In this document: one piece after another, positions 35,643 through 44,937 of the stretch
Numbering within the stretch: the first letter of the stretch is position 1
Layout of the letters: each line of letters opens with the position of its first letter
NCBI GenBank assembly: GCA_030627905.1
Contig: DAOVRZ010000012.1
Coordinates: 1 to 64,000 of the forward strand
Source of the DNA: JAGMES01 sp023128035
GTDB lineage: Bacteria > Bacillota > Halanaerobiia > DY22613
DNA length: 64,000 nucleotides
Direction: 5' to 3'
Translations under genes and position numbers: made by a program
Notes under the pieces: generated by a model
What the model saw: the letters and a program-made list of their open reading frames with translations, nothing else
What the model was told of the DNA's origin: nothing
Databases searched by the model: none

Positions 35643-36845
35643 ATGATTCATCAGCAAAAACTAGAAAGTAAAAACTTAAAAAAAGTATTTTATTTATTCC
35701 TTGAAAATGAATTCCTAACACGTCGAGATATAGTGAGTATTACAAACTTAACCTACCCTACTGTAGGAAAAATGATTGAAATGTTATTGCATGAAGAGTT
35801 AATCGTTCTTGAAGGAATGAGCAAGTCTACAAGGGGAAGAAGGCCAGAAAAGTATAAGATTAATTATCAAAGGTTTTTTGTTATTGGTGTGAGACTGAAG
35901 TTAGATCAGGTAAAGATGTCATTAATCTCTCTTGCTGGTAAGATCATGGAGGAACAAGATTATGATATTGACTATAGCGTTGACGTGGAGGGTAGATTAG
36001 CTGGGATAATTAAAAATTTTATAGCACGGTTTGATTATTTAGATAAAAAGGTACTAGGGATTAGTATATCATTTCCTGGCCCTGTGGATAATTACCAATC
36101 AAAATGCTTTTATTCTACGATTATTAAGGTTAAAAATAGCAATCTGAAATCATTTTTAGAAGAGAAGTCAAAGATTCCAGTATGGATTGAGAATGATGTT
36201 AATCTTATGGCCATGGGTGAGAATTATTTTGGAGATATTAATTTTAAAAAAGGACTAATCTATTTTTTCTGGGGAACAGGTATAGGAAGTGCCATGATGT
36301 TCGGAGATAATTCTGTTAAAAGTGAATTTGCAGGACAGATAGGTCATGTGGTAGTTGAACCTAGAGGTGAATTATGTTTTTGTGGTAAACGTGGTTGTTT
36401 AGAAACTGTATTATCTCAGAAATCTCTTATCAATCAAGTAAAGGTAGGGCTGGACTCGAATGTCAAATCAAGTTTGCATAAATATAAAAAGATAGAATTA
36501 ATAGATATTTTAAGAGAAGCACATCAGGGAGATAGTTTAAGTAATGTTGTTCTGGAGAAAATAGAGCAGAGCCTTGGTTTGGCCTTAGTTAATTATATTG
36601 AGCTTTTTGACCCTGATCTCCTTATTTTAAATGGAGATATCTTTAATAAAGCGCCTTTTTTAGTAGAACAAATTAAGGAATATATTTATTCTCAAATAAT
36701 GTTTAAGAATCAGAGAAAATTAGACATATTTACCAGTAAATTAAAAGACGAGGCAGAACTTTTAGGATTACTTGTATTAAGTAAGGAGAAAGAGTTAGGT
36801 AATAAACTGGATATATTATTTGGTTATAATTTGTATGGGAGGTAG
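35643..36845 (+). CDS. ROK-family transcriptional regulator
   Basis: A 400-residue repressor-type ROK protein. The N-terminal winged helix (TRRDIVSITNLTYPTVGKMI) is followed by the ROK/ASKHA fold with the glucose-kinase-like segment GQIGHVVVEPRGELCFCGKRGCLE, which contains the zinc-binding Cys motif. It lies among three dehydrogenase genes and probably controls this catabolic locus in response to a sugar; no operator was recognised. Confidence 0.88.
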   Translation: MIHQQKLESKNLKKVFYLFLENEFLTRRDIVSITNLTYPTVGKMIEMLLHEELIVLEGMSKSTRGRRPEKYKINYQRFFVIGVRLKLDQVKMSLISLAGKIMEEQDYDIDYSVDVEGRLAGIIKNFIARFDYLDKKVLGISISFPGPVDNYQSKCFYSTIIKVKNSNLKSFLEEKSKIPVWIENDVNLMAMGENYFGDINFKKGLIYFFWGTGIGSAMMFGDNSVKSEFAGQIGHVVVEPRGELCFCGKRGCLETVLSQKSLINQVKVGLDSNVKSSLHKYKKIELIDILREAHQGDSLSNVVLEKIEQSLGLALVNYIELFDPDLLILNGDIFNKAPFLVEQIKEYIYSQIMFKNQRKLDIFTSKLKDEAELLGLLVLSKEKELGNKLDILFGYNLYGR

Positions 36846-36850
36846 AATAA

Positions 36851-38089
36851 ATGGGAAGTCCTGCTACTGTAGTTGTAGTTGGCGTAGGTAACAGGGGAAG
36901 GGAAGCTTACGGAAGTTATATCCTGGAACATCCGGGTGAAATAAAAGCTGTGGCGGTTGCTGAACCTGATAAAGATAAAAGAAATCTCTTTGCTAAGGAA
37001 CATAATATTCTTGAGGATAAGCAATTTGTTTCCTGGGAAGAAATATTGAACCAGCCAAGATTGGCTGATGGTATAATTATTGCTACAATGGATGATATGC
37101 ATGTTGAACCTGCATTAAAGGCAATGGAGAAGGGTTATAAGATCTTGTTGGAGAAGCCCATTGCTATAGACTGGCATGGAGTCTCAAAGATTGTTGATAA
37201 AGCAAGAGAAACAGATAGTAAGATATTAGTTGCCCATGTTCTTAGGCATACCAATTTTTTTAGAAAAATAAAAGAATTATTGGCTAAAAAAGTTATAGGA
37301 AAAATAAGGTTTGTTGATTATATTGAGAATATTGGTTTTTTCCATTTTGCCCATAGTTATGTCAGGGGTAATTGGAATAACTCAAATTTCACGGCTCCAA
37401 TTATCCTGGCTAAATGCTGTCATGATATGGATTTAATTTACTGGTTACTGGGAAAAAAATGTCTTGAGCTTTCTTCTCATGCTTCTTTAGAGTTTTTTAC
37501 TGCTGAAAATAAGCCTGAGGGAGCAAGTGACCGTTGCTTAAGTTGTATGGTAGAGAATGATTGTCCTTACTCTGCCCGGAAGATATATCGGGATACAGGA
37601 TGGCCTACATCGGTTATTACCACTGACCTTACATATAAGGGTATATATAAGGCTTTAAAAGAAGGACCTTACGGTAGATGTGTATTTAGCTGTGATAATA
37701 ATGTGCCTGAGGTTCAGACGATAAGAATGACGTGTGAGGATAATATTGAAGTAAATTTTGCTTTAACTGCCTTTTCTAATGATAAAACAAGGACAATAAA
37801 GATATTCGGAACCAAAGGTGAGATTAGAGCGGATTTTGATCAGGGTATAATTGATATCTATTCATTCAATAAATCTCATTATAGAATTAAAGTTCAGAGG
37901 GAGAATGGTGGTCATGGTGGTGGTGATACTGGTTTAATGAATCAATTTGCTAGGTTATTAAAGGGAGAAGTTGAGTCTGATGAAATGACTTCTATTGACT
38001 CTCATCTGGAAAGCCATATTATGGCTTTTTCAGCAGAGGAATCCCGGCATAAGGGTACAGTAATAAATCTTGATAATTGGAGGATATAA
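36851..38089 (+). CDS. Gfo/Idh/MocA-family oxidoreductase 3 with Cys-rich insertion
   Basis: A 412-residue dehydrogenase, longer than its two neighbours. The Rossmann motif VVVGVGNRGREAYG and LLEKPIAI are followed by the KCCHDMDLIYW segment and an inserted Cys-rich stretch (CLSCMVENDCPYSARKIY, then GRCVFSCDN) that may bind a metal. Similar insertions occur in a known branch of the family. It starts five bases after the ROK stop. Substrate unknown; a sugar or glycoside is likely. Confidence 0.88.
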   Translation: MGSPATVVVVGVGNRGREAYGSYILEHPGEIKAVAVAEPDKDKRNLFAKEHNILEDKQFVSWEEILNQPRLADGIIIATMDDMHVEPALKAMEKGYKILLEKPIAIDWHGVSKIVDKARETDSKILVAHVLRHTNFFRKIKELLAKKVIGKIRFVDYIENIGFFHFAHSYVRGNWNNSNFTAPIILAKCCHDMDLIYWLLGKKCLELSSHASLEFFTAENKPEGASDRCLSCMVENDCPYSARKIYRDTGWPTSVITTDLTYKGIYKALKEGPYGRCVFSCDNNVPEVQTIRMTCEDNIEVNFALTAFSNDKTRTIKIFGTKGEIRADFDQGIIDIYSFNKSHYRIKVQRENGGHGGGDTGLMNQFARLLKGEVESDEMTSIDSHLESHIMAFSAEESRHKGTVINLDNWRI

Positions 38090-38104
38090 TTTTTCTAATT
38101 TAAA

Positions 38105-38152
38105 AATAACCAGAATGATTATTTACCATGATCATTCTGGTTATTTTTTTAT
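38105..38152 (+). terminator. Terminator of the dehydrogenase operon
   Basis: A perfect 15-bp stem, AATAACCAGAATGAT / ATCATTCTGGTTATT, with T7. Confidence 0.88.
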
Positions 38153-38227
38153 TGTTGCAGGATATTTATGAATTAGATAGAAGATTAATGTAATTGTAAA
38201 ATTATATTTTCGAAGAGGGGGAAAAAC

Positions 38228-39289
38228 ATGATTCTAAAAATTTTGAAGGTAATTACATGGATTATTTTAACTTTGACTATTTTTTTTACTGGATATCTGG
38301 CATTTATGACTATAACTGATTATAAACCTGATGTTGTTATACCATTAGAAGTAGAGAATAATCAACAGAGTATAGTAGAAAGTGATATTACTTATTCAAT
38401 GATGATCTTTAATATTGGATATTGTGGTTTAGACAAAGGGCGGGATTTCTTCATGGATGGAGGTACAGAATCACGTTCTGAAAGCAAAGAAAAAACTCTA
38501 GAGAATTTATATGCTGCTACTGAGTTTATAAAAGGTGAAGAGACTTCATTTATTCTCTTACAAGAAGTTGATATAAATTCAACGAGAAGTTTTCATGTTA
38601 ATGAATATGCATATTTACAGGAAAATCTAAAAGACTATAGTTCAACCTTTGCATATAATTATAAAGTACCTTGGGTACCTGTACCTATAACTAAACCACA
38701 TGGAACGGTAAATAGTGGTCTTGTAACCTTTTCAAAGTATAATATAAATGAAACAAATCGTTATCAGTATCCTGGAGACGAGAAGTGGCTAAGACAACTT
38801 GCGATGCTAGATAGATGTTTTATTGAAAGTAGAATTAAGATAGATGAGAATAAGGAATTGGTGATACTAAATTCGCATTTATCCGCTTATGATAAGGGTG
38901 GATTTATAAGAGTACAGCAGTTAGGTTTTTTGAAAGAGTACATAATCACAGAGTATGAAAAAGGCAACTATGTTATTGTGGCAGGAGATTGGAATCATCA
39001 AATTCCAGGTACTGATCTAAGCGTTTTTCAATCCGAGCGTGGATGGCCTGAATGGCTTCAAAAAATTCCAGAAGATTTTAAACCAGAGGGTTTCAATTGG
39101 GTAGCAGATAGATTAACTCCTACTGATAGATCAGTTGAAAGGCCTTATGAAAAAGGCAAGAATTTTTTATCAATCATAGATGGATTCTTGGTTTCAGATA
39201 ATATTGAAGTAAAAAGTGTAAAGGGCTATTCTTTAGAGTTTGAATATACAGATCATAATCCTGTTAAAATGGAATTTTTATTAAAATAA
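38228..39289 (+). CDS. Membrane-anchored EEP-family phosphoesterase
   Basis: A 353-residue protein. An uncleaved N-terminal membrane segment (about 5-28, VITWIILTLTIFFTGYLAF) anchors an extracytoplasmic EEP domain with MMIFNIGYCG, LLQEVDI, LNSHLSAYD, VAGDWNH and TDHNPVKM. It is the third EEP protein of the region but more divergent from the other two. It is transcribed separately, after a terminator. Confidence 0.82.
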   Translation: MILKILKVITWIILTLTIFFTGYLAFMTITDYKPDVVIPLEVENNQQSIVESDITYSMMIFNIGYCGLDKGRDFFMDGGTESRSESKEKTLENLYAATEFIKGEETSFILLQEVDINSTRSFHVNEYAYLQENLKDYSSTFAYNYKVPWVPVPITKPHGTVNSGLVTFSKYNINETNRYQYPGDEKWLRQLAMLDRCFIESRIKIDENKELVILNSHLSAYDKGGFIRVQQLGFLKEYIITEYEKGNYVIVAGDWNHQIPGTDLSVFQSERGWPEWLQKIPEDFKPEGFNWVADRLTPTDRSVERPYEKGKNFLSIIDGFLVSDNIEVKSVKGYSLEFEYTDHNPVKMEFLLK

Positions 39290-39294
39290 TGATT

Positions 39295-39329
39295 AAAAAC
39301 CTATCTAATTAAATCAGATAGGTTTTTGT
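39295..39329. terminator. Bidirectional terminator
   Basis: The perfect stem AAAAACCTATCT / AGATAGGTTTTT, with A- and T-runs on both sides, lies between convergent genes and serves both strands. Confidence 0.88.
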
Positions 39330-39345
39330 TTGTGTAGCAGATTAT

Positions 39346-40098
39346 TTAATGTCCATAAAAACAAATATGTGGAAGATTAATGAGTGTTGCTACTCCTGAA
39401 ATAGTATTTCCGAAAAGTCTGTATTCTTTTTTATATTTATTTAAATAAGTTACTAATTCATTAAAAGTATTATTTATAATTGAAGAACCTGTTATCAAGA
39501 TAAAATCTGCTTTTTTAATAAGTTTTTCATTATTTTTTTTACCATCCCAAATTTTTATTCCAAACTTAATTGTTCCAATTTTTTCTTCATTTAAATCTGA
39601 AATTATAACATGATCAGGGCCAAAACCTTCACTTAGTTTTTCTATCATTGCAGGTTGGAAACCAATAATCCCTATATTTTTAACATTCTTATAATTTTCT
39701 TCTATCCACTTTAGAATCTCTTTTGAGCACATTTCAGGCTCTTCATTTTTACAATGAACAGTTTTTTCAGCTAAATTTAAACTTCTCAAAACTGCATTTA
39801 AGGCAGCAACGAATAAGGCTCTATGATAATTATTATCAAGTGGAAGTTCGAGAATATCTTTTAACTTTCCTTGAAAATTTCCTGGATGATCAGTAAAACT
39901 TTGTCCTTTGCTTCCCATAAACTCTGCTTCAATCATAACTTCTTTTCCTGTCATTAAAGGAAAATCATTTCGACCAGGATTTCCTATAGCTTCTTCTGTA
40001 GTTAGACCTCTTGCTGAAATGGTTACATTATTGCCTATTAAATTATTTTGAGCAATTATTTTTTTGAAATTTTCCTTTGCTTGTAATAGCATATCCAT
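39346..40098 (-). CDS. DUF364/DUF4213 putative heavy-metal-chelation protein
   Basis: A 250-residue protein with an N-terminal DUF4213-like part and a C-terminal Rossmann-like DUF364 domain (NIGIIGFQPAMIEKLSEGF, ADFILITGSSIIN). The family is proposed to bind metals. It is the last gene of the operon with molybdate/tungstate-type transporter genes, two bases after the permease stop, so a role in handling that metal or its cofactor is likely. AGGAG precedes the ATG. Confidence 0.82.
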   Translation of the reverse strand: MDMLLQAKENFKKIIAQNNLIGNNVTISARGLTTEEAIGNPGRNDFPLMTGKEVMIEAEFMGSKGQSFTDHPGNFQGKLKDILELPLDNNYHRALFVAALNAVLRSLNLAEKTVHCKNEEPEMCSKEILKWIEENYKNVKNIGIIGFQPAMIEKLSEGFGPDHVIISDLNEEKIGTIKFGIKIWDGKKNNEKLIKKADFILITGSSIINNTFNELVTYLNKYKKEYRLFGNTISGVATLINLPHICFYGH

Positions 40099-40100
40099 AT

Positions 40101-40895
40101 TTAATCTCCTCCAATATTTTTATTAAATGTTTTCATTATCCCTAAGATAATAAATGAAAATAATATCATAATAAAAGATATTGCTATTGCAACATCAATA
40201 TCTCCAGTTGAAATATTCAAGAAAATTGCTATCGGTAAAGTTTCGGTTTTAAATTTAGTTGTACCTGCAAGCATTATTGTTGCTCCCAACTCACCAATAG
40301 CTCTTGACCAACCTAAGGCGATTCCTGAAATTAGACTATTTCTAGAGATAGGTAATATAATATGTGTAAAAATTTTAAACTCAGATGCTCCACATATAAC
40401 TGCAGCTTTTTCAATTTCTGGGTCAACACTATCAAACGCGTTTTTAAAACTGCGCACAATTAAAGGGAAAGCAACTATAAATTGAGCTAATATTACTCCA
40501 AGTCTGGTGTAAACAAAACTAATCCCTAACTTAGCCAAATCATCTCCAATTACTGGGCCAAATAAAATTAAAAGACTAAGTCCCATCACTAAAGGAGGTA
40601 AAACAGTAGGTAAATCAAATAAAATGTCAAAGACTTTTTTACCAGCAAACTCATACTTTGATAATACATATCCTACTGGTAAAGCCAGGATTGATGCGAC
40701 AAAAACTGATATAAATGACGTTGCTAAACTAAAAAACAATGAGAAACAAATTTCATTATTAAAAAAAAGAATAGATAACAAATTACTATTTTCTTTTATA
40801 TATAGTATAGGAGTTATCAATATAACAAATATGAATATAACAAAAAAAGAAAATATTAAGAAAGAAACAAACTTAAAACTAATAGGTATTTTCAT
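40101..40895 (-). CDS. Molybdate/tungstate-type ABC transporter permease
   Basis: A 264-residue inner-membrane permease with the ModB/WtpB-like signature EKAAVICGASEFKIFTHIILP and GWSRAIGELGATIMLAGTTK. It is the middle gene of an operon with a binding protein and DUF364. No ATPase gene is present in this operon, so a ModC-type partner must be encoded elsewhere. Molybdate and tungstate cannot be separated on sequence here. Confidence 0.88.
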   Translation of the reverse strand: MKIPISFKFVSFLIFSFFVIFIFVILITPILYIKENSNLLSILFFNNEICFSLFFSLATSFISVFVASILALPVGYVLSKYEFAGKKVFDILFDLPTVLPPLVMGLSLLILFGPVIGDDLAKLGISFVYTRLGVILAQFIVAFPLIVRSFKNAFDSVDPEIEKAAVICGASEFKIFTHIILPISRNSLISGIALGWSRAIGELGATIMLAGTTKFKTETLPIAIFLNISTGDIDVAIAISFIMILFSFIILGIMKTFNKNIGGD

Positions 40896-40910
40896 TGATA
40901 CTATCCTTTC

Positions 40911-41693
40911 TTATTTTCCATTCGCTACTTCATATCCATATTCTTTGAAAATTTCTTTACCTCTTGACAACATAAATTCTTTGAATTTAAATGCTTCATT
41001 TTTGTTTTTGGAAAAATTCAAAACACTGATAGATACTTTTTTAACTATATTTATTTCAGTGGGTAGCTCTATTAGATTTACTTTATCGTCTATTTCCTTA
41101 TAATTTGTATACCAAACTATTCCAGCATCAGCTTCTCCTAACGAAACAGCCATAGCTACTTGATTTACTGTTCCCATTTCTGAAATTACATTTGAATAAA
41201 CTTTATCGTAAATTCCTGCTTTATTAAGAATTTTTTTTGTAAGTTTGCCTATAGAAATACTTTCACTACCTAGTACAACTTTTACGCCATCTTTTTGTAA
41301 ATCAAAAATATTTTTAATTTCTATATTAGTTTTCTTCGGAGTAATAAGAACAGGGATATGATACAAAATTAAGGAATCATCATCAATATAATTTTTTCCA
41401 TCTACATTTTTTAATTTATCGACATACTCATAGTCGCCTGGAATAAATATATCTCCAGTTTTTGATAACTTTATTTGACTTAGTAGAGTTCCAGCACCAT
41501 TGAATTGAAATCTTAGTTTAATACCATATTTGTTATTAAACTCCTTAGCTATTACTTCCATAGGACTTTTAAAACCTGCTCCACAATATACTAATAAATA
41601 AGGTTTTTCACTGGCTTTAGATACTTTTTCGGGAATTCCACCAGAAAATAAAATAATAAAAACAATAAACGACCAAATGATAAATTGTCTCAT
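40911..41693 (-). CDS. Molybdate/tungstate-type ABC transporter substrate-binding protein
   Basis: A 260-residue exported binding protein. A signal peptide (QFIIWSFIVFIILFSGGIP) is followed by the ModA/WtpA-like fold beginning LLVYCGAGFKSPMEVIAKEF, with FNGAGTLLSQIKLS and the Asp/Glu-rich binding region IFIPGDYEYVDKL. It differs clearly from the second ModA at 60675. First gene of the operon, with a consensus promoter and a ModE-like dyad upstream. Confidence 0.86.
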   Translation of the reverse strand: MRQFIIWSFIVFIILFSGGIPEKVSKASEKPYLLVYCGAGFKSPMEVIAKEFNNKYGIKLRFQFNGAGTLLSQIKLSKTGDIFIPGDYEYVDKLKNVDGKNYIDDDSLILYHIPVLITPKKTNIEIKNIFDLQKDGVKVVLGSESISIGKLTKKILNKAGIYDKVYSNVISEMGTVNQVAMAVSLGEADAGIVWYTNYKEIDDKVNLIELPTEINIVKKVSISVLNFSKNKNEAFKFKEFMLSRGKEIFKEYGYEVANGK

Positions 41694-41718
41694 ATTTTTT
41701 CTCCTTTAGATATAGATT

Positions 41719-41742
41719 AGTTATGCTTAAGTTAGTATAACG
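41719..41742. promoter_or_regulatory. Candidate ModE-type operator 2
   Basis: AGTTATG-N10-TATAACG, an imperfect dyad with the same half-site and 10-bp spacing as the perfect dyad at 60544-60577, placed just upstream of the other molybdate-type operon. Confidence 0.4.
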
Positions 41743-41849
41743 GTTGTAAAAAAAACAAAACATTTCTTTATAAATTTTCAAAATTGCTTTTTCCTCTACA
41801 TATCACCTCCATGTTTTTTTAGAATTTTTAAACCTAATATTTCATCAAC

Positions 41850-41878
41850 ATTATAACAAATTACTGGCTTTTAGTCAA
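41850..41878 (-). promoter_or_regulatory. Promoter of the molybdate/tungstate operon
   Basis: On the minus strand, TTGACT, a 17-bp spacer and TATAAT, leaving a leader of about 150 bases before the binding-protein ATG. Confidence 0.65.
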
Positions 41879-41896
41879 ATGTTTTGATTATAGTAG

Positions 41897-41941
41897 AAGA
41901 GAAGGCTATAATTAGCCTTCTCTTAATATGAGAAGGCCTTT
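41897..41941. terminator. Double inverted repeat after the DUF378 gene
   Basis: AAGAGAAGGCTA / TAGCCTTCTCTT, plus an overlapping GAGAAGGCC arm, can form two alternative hairpins. A terminator for the DUF378 gene is plausible, but the T-run is weak. Confidence 0.45.
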
Positions 41942-41964
41942 TATGTTACCTTACTTAATATAAA

Positions 41965-42165
41965 TTATACCTCACTTCGTTCTCTAAAGAGGAGGGTGAT
42001 TGACCAGATTCCTGCTAAACCTACGAGTGAGTAGACAATGCGGCTAAGCCAGGCACCTTGTCCACCAAATAGTGACGTAACAAGATCAAACCGAAAAAGA
42101 CCAATTAATCCCCAATTTAATGCGCCAACGATAACTAGTAGTAATGCTAAGCGATCCAAGACCAT
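41965..42165 (-). CDS. DUF378 small membrane protein
   Basis: A 66-residue inner-membrane protein of the DUF378 (YuzA-like) family, with the hallmark ALLLVIVGALNWGLIGLF and a second segment IVYSLVGLAGIWSITLLF. Function unknown. The start is uncertain: ATG 42165 is only three bases from AGGAG, and a TTG two codons later has better spacing. Confidence 0.8.
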   Translation of the reverse strand: MVLDRLALLLVIVGALNWGLIGLFRFDLVTSLFGGQGAWLSRIVYSLVGLAGIWSITLLFRERSEV

Positions 42166-42270
42166 CAACTCCTTATGTTTTATTTTTATTCTATGTCAAT
42201 TAAAAGTTTAATATACTTATTGTCATTTTGCGAAAACAAAAGGAATTTAGAATTTTTTAGCGAATAAGTT

Positions 42271-42422
42271 TTTAACAACATTTTCGGAAGGCTTAATTCT
42301 CCTAACTTCTGCAAGTGGGGGTAAACTATCTTGTTTAAATTATTTTTCGGTGGTAGTCAAAATTTCCTTCCGAAAGTTGTTAAACTTAAGATGTAATAAC
42401 GCAGTTATTACATCGACTTTAA
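42271..42422 (+). repeat. Two-hairpin interspersed repeat, copy 5 (group B)
   Basis: A complete 152-bp copy: TTTAACAACATTTTCGGAAGG / CCTTCCGAAAGTTGTTAAA, then GATGTAATAAC / GTTATTACATC and CGACTTTAA. It fills most of the gap between DUF378 and the EamA gene. Confidence 0.9.
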
Positions 42423-42522
42423 TGATTATGAGTAATAACTTTACCTTTCGCTATTTTGCTAGTATATTTGAATGGTAAAGTTTTTTAAAAAATCTATAAA
42501 TAGTATGAAAGTAGGTTGTTAG

Positions 42523-43407
42523 ATGAAAACAGAGACAAAAATACATTTTTCAATGAGCATTGCATCAGTTTTTTGGGCAGGGGCATTTATTGCAGGGAAA
42601 ATAGGTGTACAGGAATTTTCCGCTTATGGAATAACATTTTTTCGCTTTTTATTTGCGACAATTTTAATTTTTGGGGCATTATTAATGAAGGAAGGGAAGA
42701 ATTGGCGATTAGAAAGACATTTATGGCCGAAAGTTATTCTTTTAGGAGTAGTCGGAATGTTTGGGTATCATATTCTGTTTTTTACATCTTTAAAATACAC
42801 TACTGCTATTAATTCATCCCTTATTGGTGCGACTAATCCATTGTTGACTACTATTTTAGCTGCAATATTTCTAAAAGAATATTTAAGTATGAAACGGATA
42901 GGAGCGATTTTACTTGCATTATGTGGGGTAGTTTTGACAGTGACAAATGGTGATTTGAATGTATTATTGAATTTTTCGCTCAATTATGGAGACATAATTA
43001 TGCTCTTAGCTGTAATATGTTGGGCAGTATATTCAATTATGAGTAAAAAGGTTATGAGCCAGGTTACTCCATTGAAATTAACCGCTTATATTTTTCTTGT
43101 CTGTCTTGTGATGTTAATTCCTTTTATGATTTGGGAAAAAATATGGATGCAACTACCTGAAATTACTTTCAAGGGATGGGCAGCTGTGCTTTATATGGCT
43201 GTGTTCCCTTCTGTATTGGGTTATTTGATTCAATTAACATCTATTCAACAGATTGGAGCAAGTCGTACAGCTGTATACATAAATCTTGTACCAGTTTTTT
43301 CAATGGCACTTTCCTATTTAGTATTAAATGAACTAATCAGTGGATTAAAAATTTTAACTGCAGGAATGATTATCATGGGTGTGTATTTAAATTCGCGGTT
43401 TAAATAA
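42523..43407 (+). CDS. EamA-family (DMT superfamily) transporter
   Basis: A 294-residue inner-membrane protein with ten hydrophobic segments in two EamA halves (ASVFWAGAFIAGKIGVQEF at the start). It precedes the 5-oxoprolinase genes in the same direction with a 30-bp gap, so it may move 5-oxoproline, glutamate or a related compound (inference). The ribosome binding site is weak. Confidence 0.85.
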   Translation: MKTETKIHFSMSIASVFWAGAFIAGKIGVQEFSAYGITFFRFLFATILIFGALLMKEGKNWRLERHLWPKVILLGVVGMFGYHILFFTSLKYTTAINSSLIGATNPLLTTILAAIFLKEYLSMKRIGAILLALCGVVLTVTNGDLNVLLNFSLNYGDIIMLLAVICWAVYSIMSKKVMSQVTPLKLTAYIFLVCLVMLIPFMIWEKIWMQLPEITFKGWAAVLYMAVFPSVLGYLIQLTSIQQIGASRTAVYINLVPVFSMALSYLVLNELISGLKILTAGMIIMGVYLNSRFK

Positions 43408-43437
43408 TCTACAAGCAGATTTAGAGAGGTGATTCGG

Positions 43438-44157
43438 ATGGAATTACAATTTCAACCTTTGGGAGATTTGGGGATTCAAATTCTTTTTTCACAGGTAATC
43501 TCTCCAGAAGTAAATCAGATGATTCGAGCTTTTATGTTGGCATTAGATCAAGAAAAGATTAAAGGGATTGTGGAAATGGTTCCAACTTACACTGCGATCA
43601 GCATCTACTATAATCCTACAAAATTTCGTTATTATGAATTAGTGCAACGATTAGAGGGAGTGTATAAAAAATTAAATAATGTTGAATTACCTCCAGCACG
43701 TCTTGTAAAGATACCAGTTTTGTATGGAGGTGAAGGTGGGCCAGATTTAACGTATGTAGCAGAATATCATCAGATGACAGTTGATGAAGTTATTAAGTTA
43801 CATACTTCCAGGTCATACCTGGTTTATATGATCGGATTCACTCCAGGTTTTCCTTATCTAGGTGGGCTTCCAGACGAATTAGCTACTCCAAGATTGACAA
43901 ATCCACGTAAGAAGATTTCTGGAGGATCAGTTGGAATTGGTGGAAAACAAACGGGAATCTATTCGATTGATGCTCCAGGAGGATGGCAAATTATTGGTCA
44001 TACTCCAGTGAAATTATATGACCCTAAACGGGATGAACTTGTTTTACTTAAAGCAGGAGACTATCTGAAGTTTGATACAGTTGATAAAAGTGAGTATTTG
44101 GAAATCAAAAACATGATTGCAGAAGGTGAAGGATGGTCTGAAATAACACAGATATAG
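43438..44157 (+). CDS. pxpB: 5-oxoprolinase subunit B
   Basis: A 239-residue PxpB (KipI family) protein, with PTYTAISIYYNP, IGFTPGFPYLGGLP, PRKKISGGSVGIGGKQTGIY and GGWQIIGHTPVKL. With PxpA and PxpC it forms the ATP-dependent enzyme that opens 5-oxoproline to glutamate. The ATG at 43438 is nine bases after GAGAGG. Genes are in the usual B-A-C order. Confidence 0.93.
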   Translation: MELQFQPLGDLGIQILFSQVISPEVNQMIRAFMLALDQEKIKGIVEMVPTYTAISIYYNPTKFRYYELVQRLEGVYKKLNNVELPPARLVKIPVLYGGEGGPDLTYVAEYHQMTVDEVIKLHTSRSYLVYMIGFTPGFPYLGGLPDELATPRLTNPRKKISGGSVGIGGKQTGIYSIDAPGGWQIIGHTPVKLYDPKRDELVLLKAGDYLKFDTVDKSEYLEIKNMIAEGEGWSEITQI

Positions 44158-44172
44158 TGGAGGTGGAGAAGA

Positions 44173-44937
44173 GTGTATATTGATATAAATTGTGATTTGG
44201 GTGAGAGTTTCGGTAGATATAAATTGGGCCAAGATCAAGAGATTTTGTCTTTGATTACCTCTGCAAATATCGCATGTGGTTTCCATGCAGGAGATCCACG
44301 AGTAATGTTTGAAACGGTTAAGATTGCTTTCCAAACTGGGGTTGGAATTGGTGCACATCCTGGCTATCCCGATTTGAATGGATTTGGTCGAAGAGAGATG
44401 AAACTTTCAGCAGATGAGGTTTATCAGATGATGATATATCAGATAGGGGCATTGCAAGGATTTGCTCGGCTTTTTGGAACAAAAGTAGAACATGTGAAAC
44501 CTCATGGTGCTTTATATAATCGGGCTTTAAAAGACTATATTATTGCTGAAGCGATTGCTCAGGCTGTAGCTGATCTGGATGATGAATTGATTCTTTTTGG
44601 ATTGGCTGGGAGTGAACTCATTCGCGCTGGAGAGAAGGTAGGAGTTCGGGTAGCAAAGGAGGTGTTTGCTGATAGGACTTTTCAAAATGATGGTACACTT
44701 ACACCTCGTAGCCGATCAGATGCAATGATTCATGATAGTAAGTTGGCTGTCAAGAGAGTTGTGAAAATGGTTAAAGAGGGAAAAGTGGAAACTGTTGATG
44801 GAAAAGATATCTCAATAAAAGCTGATACGATATGTGTCCATGGTGATGAAATTACTGCATTAGATTTTGTGAAAGAACTTCGATCTGGTTTAATAGTTGA
44901 AGGCATTGAAATAGTAAAAGCAGGTGATTGGAGATGA
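44173..44937 (+). CDS. pxpA: 5-oxoprolinase subunit A
   Basis: A 254-residue PxpA (LamB/YcsF family). Hallmarks are DINCDLGESFGRY at the N-terminus, ANIACGFHAGDP, GAHPGYPDLNGFGRR and VKPHGALYN. The GTG start follows GGAGGTGGAG. Its stop overlaps the start of pxpC (ATGA), so the subunits are made together. Confidence 0.93.
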   Translation: MYIDINCDLGESFGRYKLGQDQEILSLITSANIACGFHAGDPRVMFETVKIAFQTGVGIGAHPGYPDLNGFGRREMKLSADEVYQMMIYQIGALQGFARLFGTKVEHVKPHGALYNRALKDYIIAEAIAQAVADLDDELILFGLAGSELIRAGEKVGVRVAKEVFADRTFQNDGTLTPRSRSDAMIHDSKLAVKRVVKMVKEGKVETVDGKDISIKADTICVHGDEITALDFVKELRSGLIVEGIEIVKAGDWR

